Positions 1 through 10,191 of a DNA stretch of 64,000 nt are shown one piece after another. Both the position numbers and the translations under genes were made by a program. The notes beneath the pieces were generated by a model. It was not told the DNA's origin, did no database searches, and saw nothing but the letters and a program-made list of their open reading frames with translations. Source of the DNA: Pochonia chlamydosporia 170 (Eukaryota > Ascomycota > Sordariomycetes > Hypocreales > Clavicipitaceae); contig NC_035791.1 of NCBI RefSeq assembly GCF_001653235.2, positions 5,022,001-5,086,000 on the forward strand. The letters are read 5' to 3'. Each line of letters opens with the position of its first letter. Within the stretch, counting starts at the first letter, position 1.

Positions 1-400
1 GCCCGATGGCTTGGGAAAGAGCACGAGACAGATAGAGAGTCTACAAGTTCATTTCGAACGAAGCGTTCTCGTTTTAGACGGCCTAGACACTTGTCGATTA
101 GATCAAGGTCTGTGTGGTAGTTCCACTGCGCTGCACTGTGCTAGCGATGTGAATAAGCATTTGTATTATATGAAGTGTTGCATAAGATAATGAATGGCAT
201 GGGAGATGTAGCTGCAACGGACAGGACGGGACGGATTCTGGGCAACGGCGTTGATTGGAAAAGAACAAGCTACATTACGCACAAGAGGGACAGGCAAGTT
301 TTAAGGTTTCTATATCAAATTCTCAAATACGGCTCAGAGAATACAAATACAATATTTCGGCTATATGCAAAACAAAGAAAAAAATTCAACATGGTATAAT
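1..400. other. Left-edge intergenic sequence
   Basis: No convincing gene. Only short, mutually overlapping open frames without codon bias occur here. It lies beyond the stop codon of the monooxygenase gene that follows on the minus strand, so part of it is probably that gene's 3' untranslated region. Confidence 0.5.
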
Positions 401-1917
401 CTATGCAGGAAGCTCCCTGTTCCTGACATCACGACTGAAATAATCCTTTCTCCTGCCCATGAATTTTACAAATCCCCATGTGAACCACTCCATCATTACA
501 GTGCTAAACCAGCCATTCGGCACAGGGGCATTCCATCTTGCCATAGTCTCTTTGTACGTGTCTCGAATGTCCGGTCGTCGAAGGGTTTCGTAGTCTTGGA
601 ACAACGTGGGCACATCCCTCGTTCCTCTACGACTCAACACACGAGCTAAGAGGACGCCATCTTCCATGGCAACGCCAGTTCCTTCACCTTGAGGCGGCAT
701 CTGCAAATCAGTTAGTTTCCTTAAGAACTACAGTATGCTGGTGAGATGTGGTGGTGTCTTCCCCCACACTCGTGGTAAAATGGGCTCGGAATCTTCGGCA
801 ACATCCTTGTCAAAGGATAGATCGCCGGCACAAAGCTTGGCAATTTCTAAATCTGCTGGGCTCATGTGATTTTGTAACAGGGAATAGAAAAGGTGTGACT
901 TACAGCATGAGCAGCATCCCCAATAACAATGGCTCTCCCCTTGTACCACTCTCCCTCCGGTGGGAGCATGTACACAGGGAAGAAGAACCACTCCTCGCAC
1001 AGATCAAGAATATCACCGAGATACTTCAGCGAACCACCTTGAAATGTCTCCCTTATGCTCTTCTTAATGCCCTCTTTGTCTGCACCGTGGACGGACCAGC
1101 CCTCTTTGGCATCTTTCTTCTCCTTCATGGGCTGTACAAACGCAAGGTACAGTTTCTCGTGGGACGGCTCGTAATATGTAACCAGCAACGACTCATTAGC
1201 CTTCGATACAAGAGTCGTATCCGTGATGAGAGGCTGCCCATCTGCTCGAACCCACGATTTCGCAAGTTCAGATGGGCTGGCGCCGTTTTTGCGGAGATCT
1301 GCATAGCCGTAGCTGTTGCATTTTCCAGAGTATGTCTTTTCGCGGTTGGGGTCAATGAGAGCATTGCGGACTTGTGAATGGATACCGTCACAGCCTACAA
1401 TGATGTCTGCCTCAATGACTTGTTCCTTCGCAGACTTGTCGTTGGTGTTGACAAATGTGACTCTCACACCGCCGTTCTCAGTAGTACCGAACTCTTGCAT
1501 ATTCGTGATCTTGGCGCCGTATTTGATTTCCACTTTGGCATCATCTTTGCCTTGTGGTAATTCGTAGATGGTGTCTCTCAGGGCCTCGACAAGCAGTTGT
1601 CTTTGCGCTCTAATGGCATCAACATCTGGCCATAGGCGCCCCAACAGACCGCCTGTTCTATGGGCGACAAGTTCTATGGCTGATACTGTGGAGGCTTGTG
1701 GTCGTAGTTTCTGTCCCGCGCCCAACCAGTCCAAATACCGTAAGGCAAGAGGAGTCAGATTAACAGCACCGCCGAGCGTTTGAACACCATTGCGGAGTTC
1801 AAGAACGGTGATTTGCAATGGTGACGAGGGAACTGGAGGTTGTTTGGTGAGTGCGAGAGCAGCTGCTAGGCCAGCTGGCCCGGCGCCAACGATGACGACG
1901 TGAAAGGGTTTTGACAT
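401..1917 (-). CDS. FAD-dependent monooxygenase, salicylate hydroxylase-like (group A)
   Basis: Two exons, 1917-904 and 700-401, joined in phase 0 across a GTAAGT...TTTGCAG intron (903-701), give a protein of about 437 aa, a normal length for single-component flavin hydroxylases. Seen: N-terminal Rossmann motif VGAGPAGLAAALAL at about residues 10-23; the mid-protein DG motif IVGCDGIHSQVRN; and the FAD-ribose GD motif GDAAHA, completed across the splice by MPPQGEGTG, as expected for the family. Family knowledge: these enzymes use NAD(P)H and O2 to hydroxylate aromatic or polyketide substrates. The substrate here cannot be read from sequence. No signal peptide, so probably cytosolic. No biosynthetic backbone gene lies next to it, which argues against a clear metabolite cluster. 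The intron is long for this window (203 nt). Confidence 0.9.
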
Positions 1918-3670
1918 ATTTGGAGTCGAGTTGAATGAAGCTGTGAAGCTGCTGAAGATGTGTAGCTAATCTGTGGGGTTGGTGTTGCAACCGATGAGAG
2001 AAATAGTGTTAATGAGTCGATTGTGCGTTTTCCTTCTTTCAGAATTCAACAAATCTGGCCGGCGAGCGAACCCAATATATAATTGCCATCAGTCAAGGCC
2101 TTTCCCAATTCAAGCTGATAAAGCAAATGACGTTTTTCACACGCGGCGCGGTGAGGCCGCGATCATGAAGATATAAATGCTCCCTCGCCATGGGTAGCTA
2201 TTGCGACGAATGCGACGAGCCAATAGCGTCGGCATGTTGTTGGTCCAGGCTGACTATCTTTGGTCCCCAGTTCTGCCCATTCGAAGGGTTCTGGGTCTCG
2301 CCAACCGAAGCTCCATGCCATCGTGTCGGATTCATTTGTATTTGATTGGTGCGAAAGCTGTGGCGTCTGACGAGAATCGAGAACGGAGGCTGTTGGATGT
2401 CAAGCCAGCAAAAACACGGGAAAGAGAGCCCAGGCTAAATTGCTTCAGCTGTGCGCCACCACTTTTTGTGACAATGCACTCCTTGTCCAACGTAAGGCTT
2501 GGACGAAAGAAGAAGACTTTGCGCAGTTGGATCTCTTGGCTATGTCCCTGGTGCTGATATTTGATACCACCTGCTCATTTCTGCCCACGGAAGGAGCCGA
2601 ACGTGACGCCTTGGCAACAGTCAAGGTCTCAACTTTGGGCGCATTGAATCCAGAGCATGGCAGGAGGTGTGTTGACCTGGACCTTGGATATTTCCACGTA
2701 ATACCTGATTCCTTGAGAGATATTCGTGCGTGGAATGTCTGCCTTGCTGGCTGTAAACTTTCCCACTGGCCTGTTATGCTGCATGACTGACGCGAAGCTA
2801 GCCACGCCTTCGTCAAACTGGCTGTTGTCGTGGGTCATTTGGCTCCGTATGAAATCGGAAGCGACAATGCTGGCCACTCCTGCAGGCCGACGATGTGCAT
2901 CTTCCATTTGTCTCAGTTGGCTCGTACTAAAAGGACTCAAGTTGGTATGGCGAAGGGGCTCACCCCATGGTCATAAGGCGCACTCTTGGAGTGCGTTCTT
3001 CGGTTTCCGCTTTCCTTCCCTTTTTGTTTTCTGGCTGTTCACCCTAGACAACATATTCCCCGCCCACCAGCCCATTGCTATTTACGAATAATGGAGAGTA
3101 TGCTTCAGAGGATGCTCAGCTATCCATATGATTATCCAGTTCTTGTGTCCGTGAATGGGATACATACCATGGCTTGAATTTGTACGAACGTGCCATGACG
3201 AAATATTCGTGCTCCTGCCCGCGACCAAGTGGTTTCAACATAAGTTTGGCATGTCGACAGTCAAATACGTTGGGATCCGAATAGATCAGGCATCAGAAGC
3301 TGAACATGGAGGTCACCACCAATGTTCGTTTGATTCATAAACCTTGGCGGCGGCGCCTTGAGCAGCGACATCACCACAGGCAGCAGAAACTGCCCATTTA
3401 CCTGCACTCAACCAAACAGGTTCGTTGTGCCATTTGCGACGGAAACAACAGTATAATGTCGACTTATGAAGCCGCTTCCGCTCAATCAAACACAGGAGAT
3501 AGCACACCGAACGACATCCTCACACACCCGGTACTGCCACAGGACAGTCAAAGCACCACAAAGACGAAGTTTGTACAGCGTAGCGTAATGCGCATATGAA
3601 TTTCGTATATCGTTCGAATGCAACGTCCAACGATTGCAGCCGTCGTAATCTCACATAGATCACCCTCAAA
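1918..3670. other. Intergenic region upstream of the monooxygenase
   Basis: About 1.75 kb with no recognisable gene. The open frames between 2201 and 3599 overlap on both strands and match no family I know. The left part is the monooxygenase promoter and the right part follows the stop of the glycolipid transfer protein gene. Confidence 0.5.
2075..2160 (-). promoter_or_regulatory. Putative promoter of the monooxygenase: TATA-like run and CGG/CCG element
   Basis: A TATATA-type run sits at 2075-2084, about 160 nt upstream of the start codon at 1917. Further upstream, 2143-2160 holds inverted GCGGC/GCCGC arms. CGG triplets facing a CCG can be read with spacing 10 (2144-2159) or 5 (2149-2159). 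Such facing triplets are the usual target form of Zn2Cys6 regulators. Function is inferred only. Confidence 0.35.
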
Positions 3671-4455
3671 TTACCACTTAGCCTCCTTGCTGTCCAAGAA
3701 GCCCTTCAGAATGCCAACAATCTTCTCCAATGCAGCCAAGTAAACACGCAAATCTCCCTGAACCTTGGAATCATCCGAGCCAAGCTTGGCGTAAAAGTCC
3801 TTGCGGTAGGGGCAGGCGCTCATGGCAGCGCTGAAAACAGGCTTGACGAGGAAGCTGTGGTGAGGCTTGAGAGTCTGGCCGTAAGCACCGCGGAAAGAGT
3901 CGGAGAGTTCTTCGGAGGGCTTGGCAACGTTGGAGCTGAGTGCGATGCAGGTGAATTCGAGACCACTGGCATTGGTTAGCCTAGACGCAATACTGATGAA
4001 GGAAGGGAAACATACCGTACGAGCCAGAGGAGGCCCTCGGTAGCAGTGTGCTTCTTCGTCTTGAGCTCGTTTCGGCAGAGATCCTGGATGGTCTCAGACT
4101 CGGCGGGGGCAGCAAGTTGGCGGTCTCGCAGTTTCTACACGCAATTAGCTTGTTGTTGTTGTTTGTAGATCGTGACGTGGTCCGTACCTTGACGTTGCCG
4201 AGCATGTCGGACTTGACGGGGGAAAAGGCCACAGAGCCCATGACATCTAGCGGTAGTCGGTTAGATACCTCGCAGACAAACGAAGATTCTTCAGAGAAAC
4301 AGCTTACCAAACATGGTAGTCAGTGACTCGGCAGCATCGAGAAACTCGGTAGTAGAGATGGCATTGCCCTTCTCGGCGTCAACGGGCACATCGACGAATG
4401 ACCGTCTGAAGGTCTGGACGATGGTGCCGCCAGGAGGGATCACAGGAGCCGACAT
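3671..4455 (-). CDS. het-C: Glycolipid transfer protein, HET-C family
   Basis: Four exons (4455-4308, 4246-4188, 4134-4016, 3965-3671) with introns of 61, 53 and 50 nt give 206 aa, the normal GLTP length. The start is placed at MSAPVIPPGG because this matches the family N-terminus. An in-frame ATG lies further upstream (4542) but would add a proline- and leucine-rich leader. Seen: the lipid headgroup residues D, N and K in KSDMLGNVKKL, the tryptophan in GLLWLVRGLEFT, and the histidine in LKPHHSFLVKP; the C-terminus is SKEAKW. Family knowledge: cytosolic carrier of glycosphingolipids between membranes. In Podospora anserina the orthologue HET-C is an allorecognition gene acting against NLR-type het-d/het-e products. 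Whether it does so here is unknown. Confidence 0.95.
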
Positions 4456-6058
4456 GATGAGTTGCAATGGAGGCGAGAAAAGCAATTGAGGAAGAGGAGG
4501 AAGATGAGAGGAAATTGGAGGGAAATACTGGAAAGTAAACAAAAAAGGGGAGGCGATTTGGCGTGGCGGTCAAGGTTTCAATGTCAAGCTGGTTGTGTCC
4601 TGTTGGAGCTTCCGAATGCGTGGCTGGTGGGGTAAGGAGAGGGACAGGAGGTGAGTGAGTGATGGTTCGTTGATGCGGGGCACTAGGTACGCTGCGATTT
4701 GAGGGTCAATGGAGGGGTCGAGTTCATGTCGACTTGGCCATGTCAAGAGAGGCCTGGTCTGCAAATGCAATATTGGTTGGGATGTGTGAGGTGGCATGTT
4801 TAATTTTGAAGTTTGATCCAGTGACTATCTATGTAGTGGAGGGTCCATTTGAGAGGAAGGGGAAGTCCTTTAATTATGTATTTTGGTATGTATCAAGCAT
4901 TGAGATTTCTGGAAGCTCAATCGAGGTCTTCCATGTTGACGGACCGAGGGACTGGAGTCGAGTCAAGCTGGGACAGGTCTGGTGCAGTCAACTTGGTGCA
5001 GTCAACTTGCATGCACCGTTGACCTCCTCTGCTCCCGTCATCTGGTCTGCAGCTTCGACGCGGCACGACATTGGGCAGTGACACTGAAAGGCTCAATCCT
5101 TTGACACCACTTGATTCTTTCGAGATTCGGAATCCAAGTAAGTACTGTACTATTTCGTCACATGCATGGTATTGTCGCATTCTTTGCGTACCCGGGCTGC
5201 GATACATCTGCCAACATCCAAGTAGACACTAACGTGCCTCAACACACCATGGCACACTACGTGATACGAGATACTTCCTAGTCCAATGCTCTTGGCCTCC
5301 TACTGCACATGGCAATATGCTGCACATGGCATACCGCTGGCCCAACATGTACTATTCACGACACATGGCTTTGTTTTGTCACAATTGGCCAATATTTCAT
5401 ACAGGGTGGAAACAGGGAAAGGGGCCCATGTCAGGAATGCTGTCGAATCTCCGACGCCATTGTCGTGACCTCGCAATTGAAGGACCTGGCTGGTGCCAAC
5501 ATAAAGATGGTGTTTCTCAATGCCTAATCGTCGTGATCTATACGGAGTAGAACATACACAAACATGGTAGAAAGCTAGATTTGACCTGAGTTTTATTTTA
5601 TTTTAGTTTGCTTTTGTTTTTTACTTTCTTTCGTCCATTACTCGGCACTAGAGGCACTTGACTTGTTACGTCCAATTTGCTGGCCAGTAGAGCTATAAGC
5701 AGAGCATTGCCAAAAAGAAAAAAAAAAAAGAATACAAATATATGAGGTCACATGAGGTCGAGTATGACGGCGCCGAAAGTGGCAATTGTATTGACAACTA
5801 TCTAAGGTAAGAGCTGGAACCGTGCAGCTCTCAGTGTGCCAGAAGCGGAGCAGGCGGTCCGAAAAAAAGCAGAGACAAGAGGCGAACTTGCGCGCATGTA
5901 GCCAACACCCGAAGGAGATCCCCCATCCTAACATTGAAGCCGCCCACCCAACATTGAACCCAGGGACGCGGATGACTTCTAAAGTTCATATGAAGTCTGG
6001 TGTACTCGGGAGAATACCACCGCAAGTCAAATCGCTTTTGCCACCATCAAATAGCATC
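4456..6058. other. Intergenic region between het-C and the proline-rich gene
   Basis: About 1.6 kb. I see no gene. Short A- and T-rich tracts lie at 5590-5640 and 5710-5735. The part next to 4456 is the het-C promoter and leader. The part near 5640-6058 is downstream of the proline-rich gene. Confidence 0.5.
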
Positions 6059-7191
6059 TTAAGACCTGCAATAATGCGAAGTAATATTGCATTTGGTGCA
6101 GGCCAGGTGCCTCGTGCAATCAGCATCATTTCTGCACAACCAAGGCATGCAAGTATCAGTTGCTGGGCGTCTCCTAGTACCTGGGGCGCTCCTGCCAGCA
6201 ACTACTGCCCTGGGAAATGTTGGAAATTTTGGGACGGGAGGCCTTATGGGAGCTGGGGGTGCTGGGGGAGCTGCGGGAGCCACTCTGGGACTATTTGGGG
6301 GAGAACCTGCGGGAGAACCTCCGGGAGTGTTTGGGGGAGGCTTAAGTCCCTCGCGCCCACCACGAAGTTCAACCGGAGAACCTATGGGAGTGTTTGGTGG
6401 AGGCATAAGTCCATCGCGCCCAGCACGAAAGGTTCCAATCTGAGGAGGTGGCCTGAGAGAACCTGGCCTGGGAGTATCTGGCCTGGGAGTATCTGGCCTG
6501 GGAGTATCTGGCCTGGGTGGTGGGCGAGGGGGTGGGAATATTGGATTATTTGGCCTGGCTGGGCGAGGGGGCGGAGGAGGGAGTGGTTTCAAGATTCCAC
6601 GAAGTGGCTGGGGAGGAGGAGGTGGAGTGGAAGGTCTAGGAGAATTTGGGGGAGCCCTGACCCCCGCGCGCCTAGGACGAAACGGTTCTGGGGGAGGGGG
6701 TGGAGGTGGTGGCACTGGGGGGTTCTCCGGACAGGGACGACGTGAAGAGACACAATTTCCGGGACTCCTTGGGAAATCGCGATGGAACTGGTGCCCAGGA
6801 CTGGTGTCTCCCCGTTCCTAGACCTGGTATTAGTGACGCTGATTCGGAGTACTTGACATACTTGACATCAAATATTCACAAGCAATGTTCAAGGGGTACA
6901 GGGAGCGACAGGGAGCGACAGGGACTTACAAGAATATTGAATGCCGCAACATCAGCCTCACCCCGTTCGTCAAGGACTTTGACATCGCCTGCATCCGCCT
7001 GAGTCTACTATTAGTGTCTGGTCTGGTGGTTACTAAATTGCTGGCGGAAATAACCTACGACTTCTTCACCCATATAGGCGTGAACGCTAAGGGCAACTGT
7101 GCAGAGCGTGTTAATGGACCAGAGCACGGAAATAGAATACATGTACGTTTCCCCAACACTCACGAGCCCAAATAGCCGCAATGCGGACCAT
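6059..7191 (-). CDS. Secreted proline-rich protein with a six-cysteine C-terminal module
   Basis: Assembled by hand from four exons: 7191-7164, 7096-7059, 6998-6930 and 6817-6059. All junctions keep frame, and introns (67, 60, 112 nt) start GTGAGT, GTAGGT and GTAAGT and end CAG, CAG and TAG, with TTAAC or ACTAAT branch-like sites. Product about 297 aa. Exons 1 and 2 encode a classic signal peptide, MVRIAAIWALALSVHA. Exon 3 is acidic. Exon 4 holds a long proline-rich region with PPPPPPP runs, PPPNTP/GSP units and a PRPDT repeat, then a tail with cysteine spacing C-x4-C-x5-C-x5-C-x2-C-x6-C (from DTCMPWLC to the stop); two more cysteines lie before the proline tract. Likely secreted or cell-wall associated, a candidate effector or adhesin-like protein. 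I recognise no named family. Similar cysteine tails occur in fungal small secreted proteins (general knowledge). The exon 4 frame has no ATG before an in-frame stop, so the upstream exons are required. Confidence 0.72.
6465..6517 (-). repeat. 15-nt tandem repeat coding for PRPDT units
   Basis: Three perfect copies of a 15-base unit (plus strand ggcctgggagtatct) at 6465-6509, plus a partial fourth copy. On the minus strand they encode repeated Asp-Thr-Pro-Arg-Pro in the proline-rich secreted protein. In-frame 15-mers can change number without breaking the gene. Confidence 0.9.
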
Positions 7192-7320
7192 TTTGTCGTA
7201 ATGAGACAAGTAGATAAGTCTAAGTCGAGTATGGTGGATTTGATAATGGTTGACTTAGAGGATCAAGCTATTGCTGCTGGATAAGGAATATCTAGTCCTG
7301 ATGCAGGAAGAGTAGACTCC

Positions 7321-7327
7321 TTATATA
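7321..7327 (-). promoter_or_regulatory. TATA box of the proline-rich secreted protein gene
   Basis: The minus strand reads TATATAA, followed by G, about 130 nt upstream of the proposed start codon at 7191. This supports the exon assembly of that gene. Confidence 0.5.
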
Positions 7328-8167
7328 TTACTTTTCCTGACTGATTCTCTACTTCGTAATTGACATCAGCATACTCCAAGCAACTTCTCAATCGCTGCTT
7401 GACAAGTATTGATGAGTATTGTTCTTCGAGTCTAGATCCGCGAATCCCAGCTGTTGGGAAACAATTATGTCATTGTCCTGTTACTGGTCCGACCATCTAC
7501 ATCCCCACACAATGTATCTAGTTCTGGCAAATGTCTATTGGCTTTTTTTCGCTTAAGACATGAGTTATAATAGACAGAACATGACTAATACGACAGCAAC
7601 GGGCGGTCTGTGTAGTAAAGTTAATGCCGCGTTGGAGTATTGTTTACAATACTCGCGCATCCGAATAGTAATTATAGAATACCCAAACGCGCAGCAGGAC
7701 TCTTTCTGAAATGCGCAGCACCTTTACTTCTCTCCCTATTATTACTAACACAACTACCTGCACACTATAGAGTCACATGTCTGTGTTGCTCTCTGCATGT
7801 GTCCCTCTCTGTGCTCCCCTCTCCGCTTCTGACTTTTTCGCATGCCTGCAAAATGAACTGCCAAGATAACTGCGACTAAAGATAGATGGAAAATGCTATT
7901 ATGGATAGTGCTTTCTGCATAAATTTAGCTACTCTAGAGAGCTCTTTATTGTAACGGCTGGGATTCCCAACGGGTAAACTAGACCTCGTTTTATGTCGGC
8001 AGAGACAATAGAGCAGTCAATCTAAGCGGTTAAACGTTACGTTGGTGATGGGCGCAGTCAATCAAAGTGTAAACTTAAGATTGTGCTAATGGTCGTGTTA
8101 AAAGCTACGGACTAAGAGTTGCGTAGGAAAAGAAGACTCGGGGTGTCAATATACTACGAGGCTCACC
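7328..8167. other. AT-rich, gene-free stretch
   Basis: No gene recognised. Base composition is more AT-rich than the flanks, and no open frame carries a known domain. It adjoins an inverted-repeat element and may hold further decayed transposon sequence, but I could not identify a family. Confidence 0.4.
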
Positions 8168-8405
8168 ATCCCTTTGGCTGTGCGCAGGTGCAGCCAAAGT
8201 CGCAAACTGGGATGTTAGCCAATACCACACCATCAATTCAGAGGCACATTTAAATCACCTATCTTACTACCAAAAGAGAGGTATGCTGATCTTTGCCTGG
8301 TACCTCTTTAGAGCTATTAGATAGCCCAAGATTTAGGTAGAAGATGCCTCACTGGGGTTCTCTGGGGCAAATACTTTGCCTGCACCTCCGCACAGCCAAA
8401 GGGAT
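8168..8405. mobile_element. MITE-like non-autonomous element with long terminal inverted repeats
   Basis: Left arm 8168-8200 starts ATCCCTTTGGCTGTGCG. The right arm, ending at 8405, is its reverse complement with about 2 mismatches over 33 nt. The 238-bp interior has no coding capacity. The 8-nt flanks ggctcacc and aggtcact match at 5 of 8 positions, so they may be a decayed 8-bp target duplication, as hAT elements make, but the end sequence does not name a family. A smaller inner inverted repeat (gaggta/tacctc) lies at about 8278-8312. Confidence 0.65.
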
Positions 8406-9342
8406 AGGTCACTGGGCTTACCATAATGATCCCTGCCATCCAGGCGATCCAGTTGCACGTTAGACCCATATCACTTCAAATGTTGTTAGTTCTTTGTTCA
8501 TTCAGTGATCCTTCCATGATTGGTGCGGGCGCCGCAACATTGAACTTGACCATTCCATGTTGTCCTGTGCTGTGGGCAACTTCTACAGCCACCCTAGCCC
8601 GTGGCCTCCACACAGCCAGTGAACTGGGGTCGTAACATCTATCTTCTTAGAAGGTAGATGTAAGTATTAGTATAAAAATAGAGTGTTTAATAAAAAGTAA
8701 AAAATAAAAATAGGTTTTGTGACTAGATTAGAACTAGTGGCTGCGCGTCTACGTACGCGTTTTAGAGAATGTTGTATACTTTGCATTGCTGCTCTTGTAA
8801 CGTCAAAAACCACTCAGTCATTCCTCCCCTAGTCTTCAAAGACGCCAGCCGTCTTAATAATAAGACCGTTGGCAAGGCTCGTTCTTTTTTTGGTTTGCCC
8901 TTGGTTTTTGGTTGCCTTGGCCCTCTATTTCTGTTTATTTCTCCATCTGAACTCCACTCCGTACAAGACACCAAAGGACACAATAGGTTGCCGCAATAAT
9001 CTGTCTAGTCTAGTCTATCCAAGTTTTAACATATCTAGCTACATATTTACAAGCTCACGAGACAATAGACATCGTCCCTCACATACCTTGGCACTTAAGC
9101 ACTGGAATGAACGGTCTTCTAGAGTTGGCTTACCTACTCAGTTAGAAACTAGAAACGACCTCCTGGCTGTTTCAGTTCTTTTCGGTGACTGTCGGCTGAC
9201 CCAGTGATTTTTGAACTCCGTCTCCCCATTTTCCATGTACATTACCTGGCAAATTGTTAGCGGCAAAACTTAGTTTGAGTTGCGAGGGCATTAATTCACC
9301 TAGGAGGGTCATAGTTACAAACCGTGTACAATCCTTGAAGAC
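8406..9342. other. Gene-free stretch after the MITE-like element
   Basis: AT-rich at 8640-8730, otherwise of ordinary composition. Short open frames (for example 8869-9207) show no domain or signal. I see no supported gene. Confidence 0.45.
8635..8661. repeat. Hairpin-forming inverted repeat
   Basis: Twelve-base arms at 8635-8646 and 8650-8661 with one mismatch and a 3-nt loop, followed by a very AT-rich tract (8660-8715). This arrangement resembles retrotransposon LTR debris, but no second LTR or coding part is visible here. Confidence 0.45.
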
Positions 9343-10191
9343 TCAAACAGACTCGGGTGGACAAGAAACTGTCTGGTCGCAGAGCCACCCTTGCTGGTTA
9401 ACTTCCAAACCACCAGACCCGCGTGAAGTGGCTGAACTCGCTGGCATCCCTCTTCGACGGTGGATCAGGTAAAGCATAGTAGGATTCAGGGCAGTTTCTG
9501 ATTTCATTGTTGCAGCACTGGTCGGTAATGGCTCCAGCGACAGCTTGAACTTTGGCCCGGACGTTTTAGCAGTATTCATGGCGTACATGTATTCCGCTAA
9601 CGTGGAGTCCCACTGAAGATCTGGGGTAGACATCAATTGATGGAGTCCAGATGTCTGGTGGCTCAACATTGAATGTTGGCACGATGGAGGTTGTGCTGGT
9701 AGAAGACCGCCTGGCGGCTTGATATGGCATCGAGCTGGAACTCTTGTCGCCATCCAAGCTAATATTTTCAATGTTCCTGTTCCTGTTCCTGGGTACTGGG
9801 CATCGTAATTGCCTGCGACAACCCACTCAGAATCGCTGCATCATTACATTAGATTTGCTATTAGATGCATGTGGGCTGCCACACCTTTGCCTGCATCCAG
9901 TAGTTCCATGCTGTGCAAGGAAAACGACTGATCATCAGCAGGTTTACCCAGCACACTGGGGTCTGGTTCGCCAAGCCAACCGATGCAGAAGACGCACGTG
10001 AGGTTTGGGCACTTGTATTCTCGTGCCTGTCCTTGTAGATCCGACAGGCTAGGTCTGACAATCCATGGCTGCCAAGGTGGACGAGAACGCTCAATGTCTG
10101 GTTGGAGAGTGGAAGCATCCTGGTCCAGCTGGCTGGTGATGACGTCGGTGCATGGAAATGGTCTCAAGCTGGTGTCACTGGGCTGAACCAT
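9343..10191 (-). CDS. Possible multi-exon gene, unrecognised
   Basis: Tentative. On the minus strand an ATG at 10191 opens a 115-codon frame (MVQPSDTSLRPFPCTDV...). Two overlapping frames follow at 9826-9566 and 9771-9343, with serine-rich, non-repetitive sequence such as SSSSMPYQAARRSSTSTTS. Candidate GT donors exist (for example just after KCPNLT), but I could not find a unique set of introns that joins them. No domain is recognised. It is divergent from the phospholipase D gene, which would make 10192-10754 a shared promoter. It could equally be chance open frames. Confidence 0.2.

Noticed and set aside
2201..2816. Overlapping frames of 116-123 codons on both strands
   Set aside because: Mutually overlapping, no codon bias or domain; treated as noise in an intergenic region.
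6087..6745. Glycine- and tryptophan-rich frames on the plus strand opposite the proline-rich gene
   Set aside because: Complement of proline codons gives Gly/Trp runs. The minus strand has signal peptide, introns and cysteine tail, so the plus frames are shadows.
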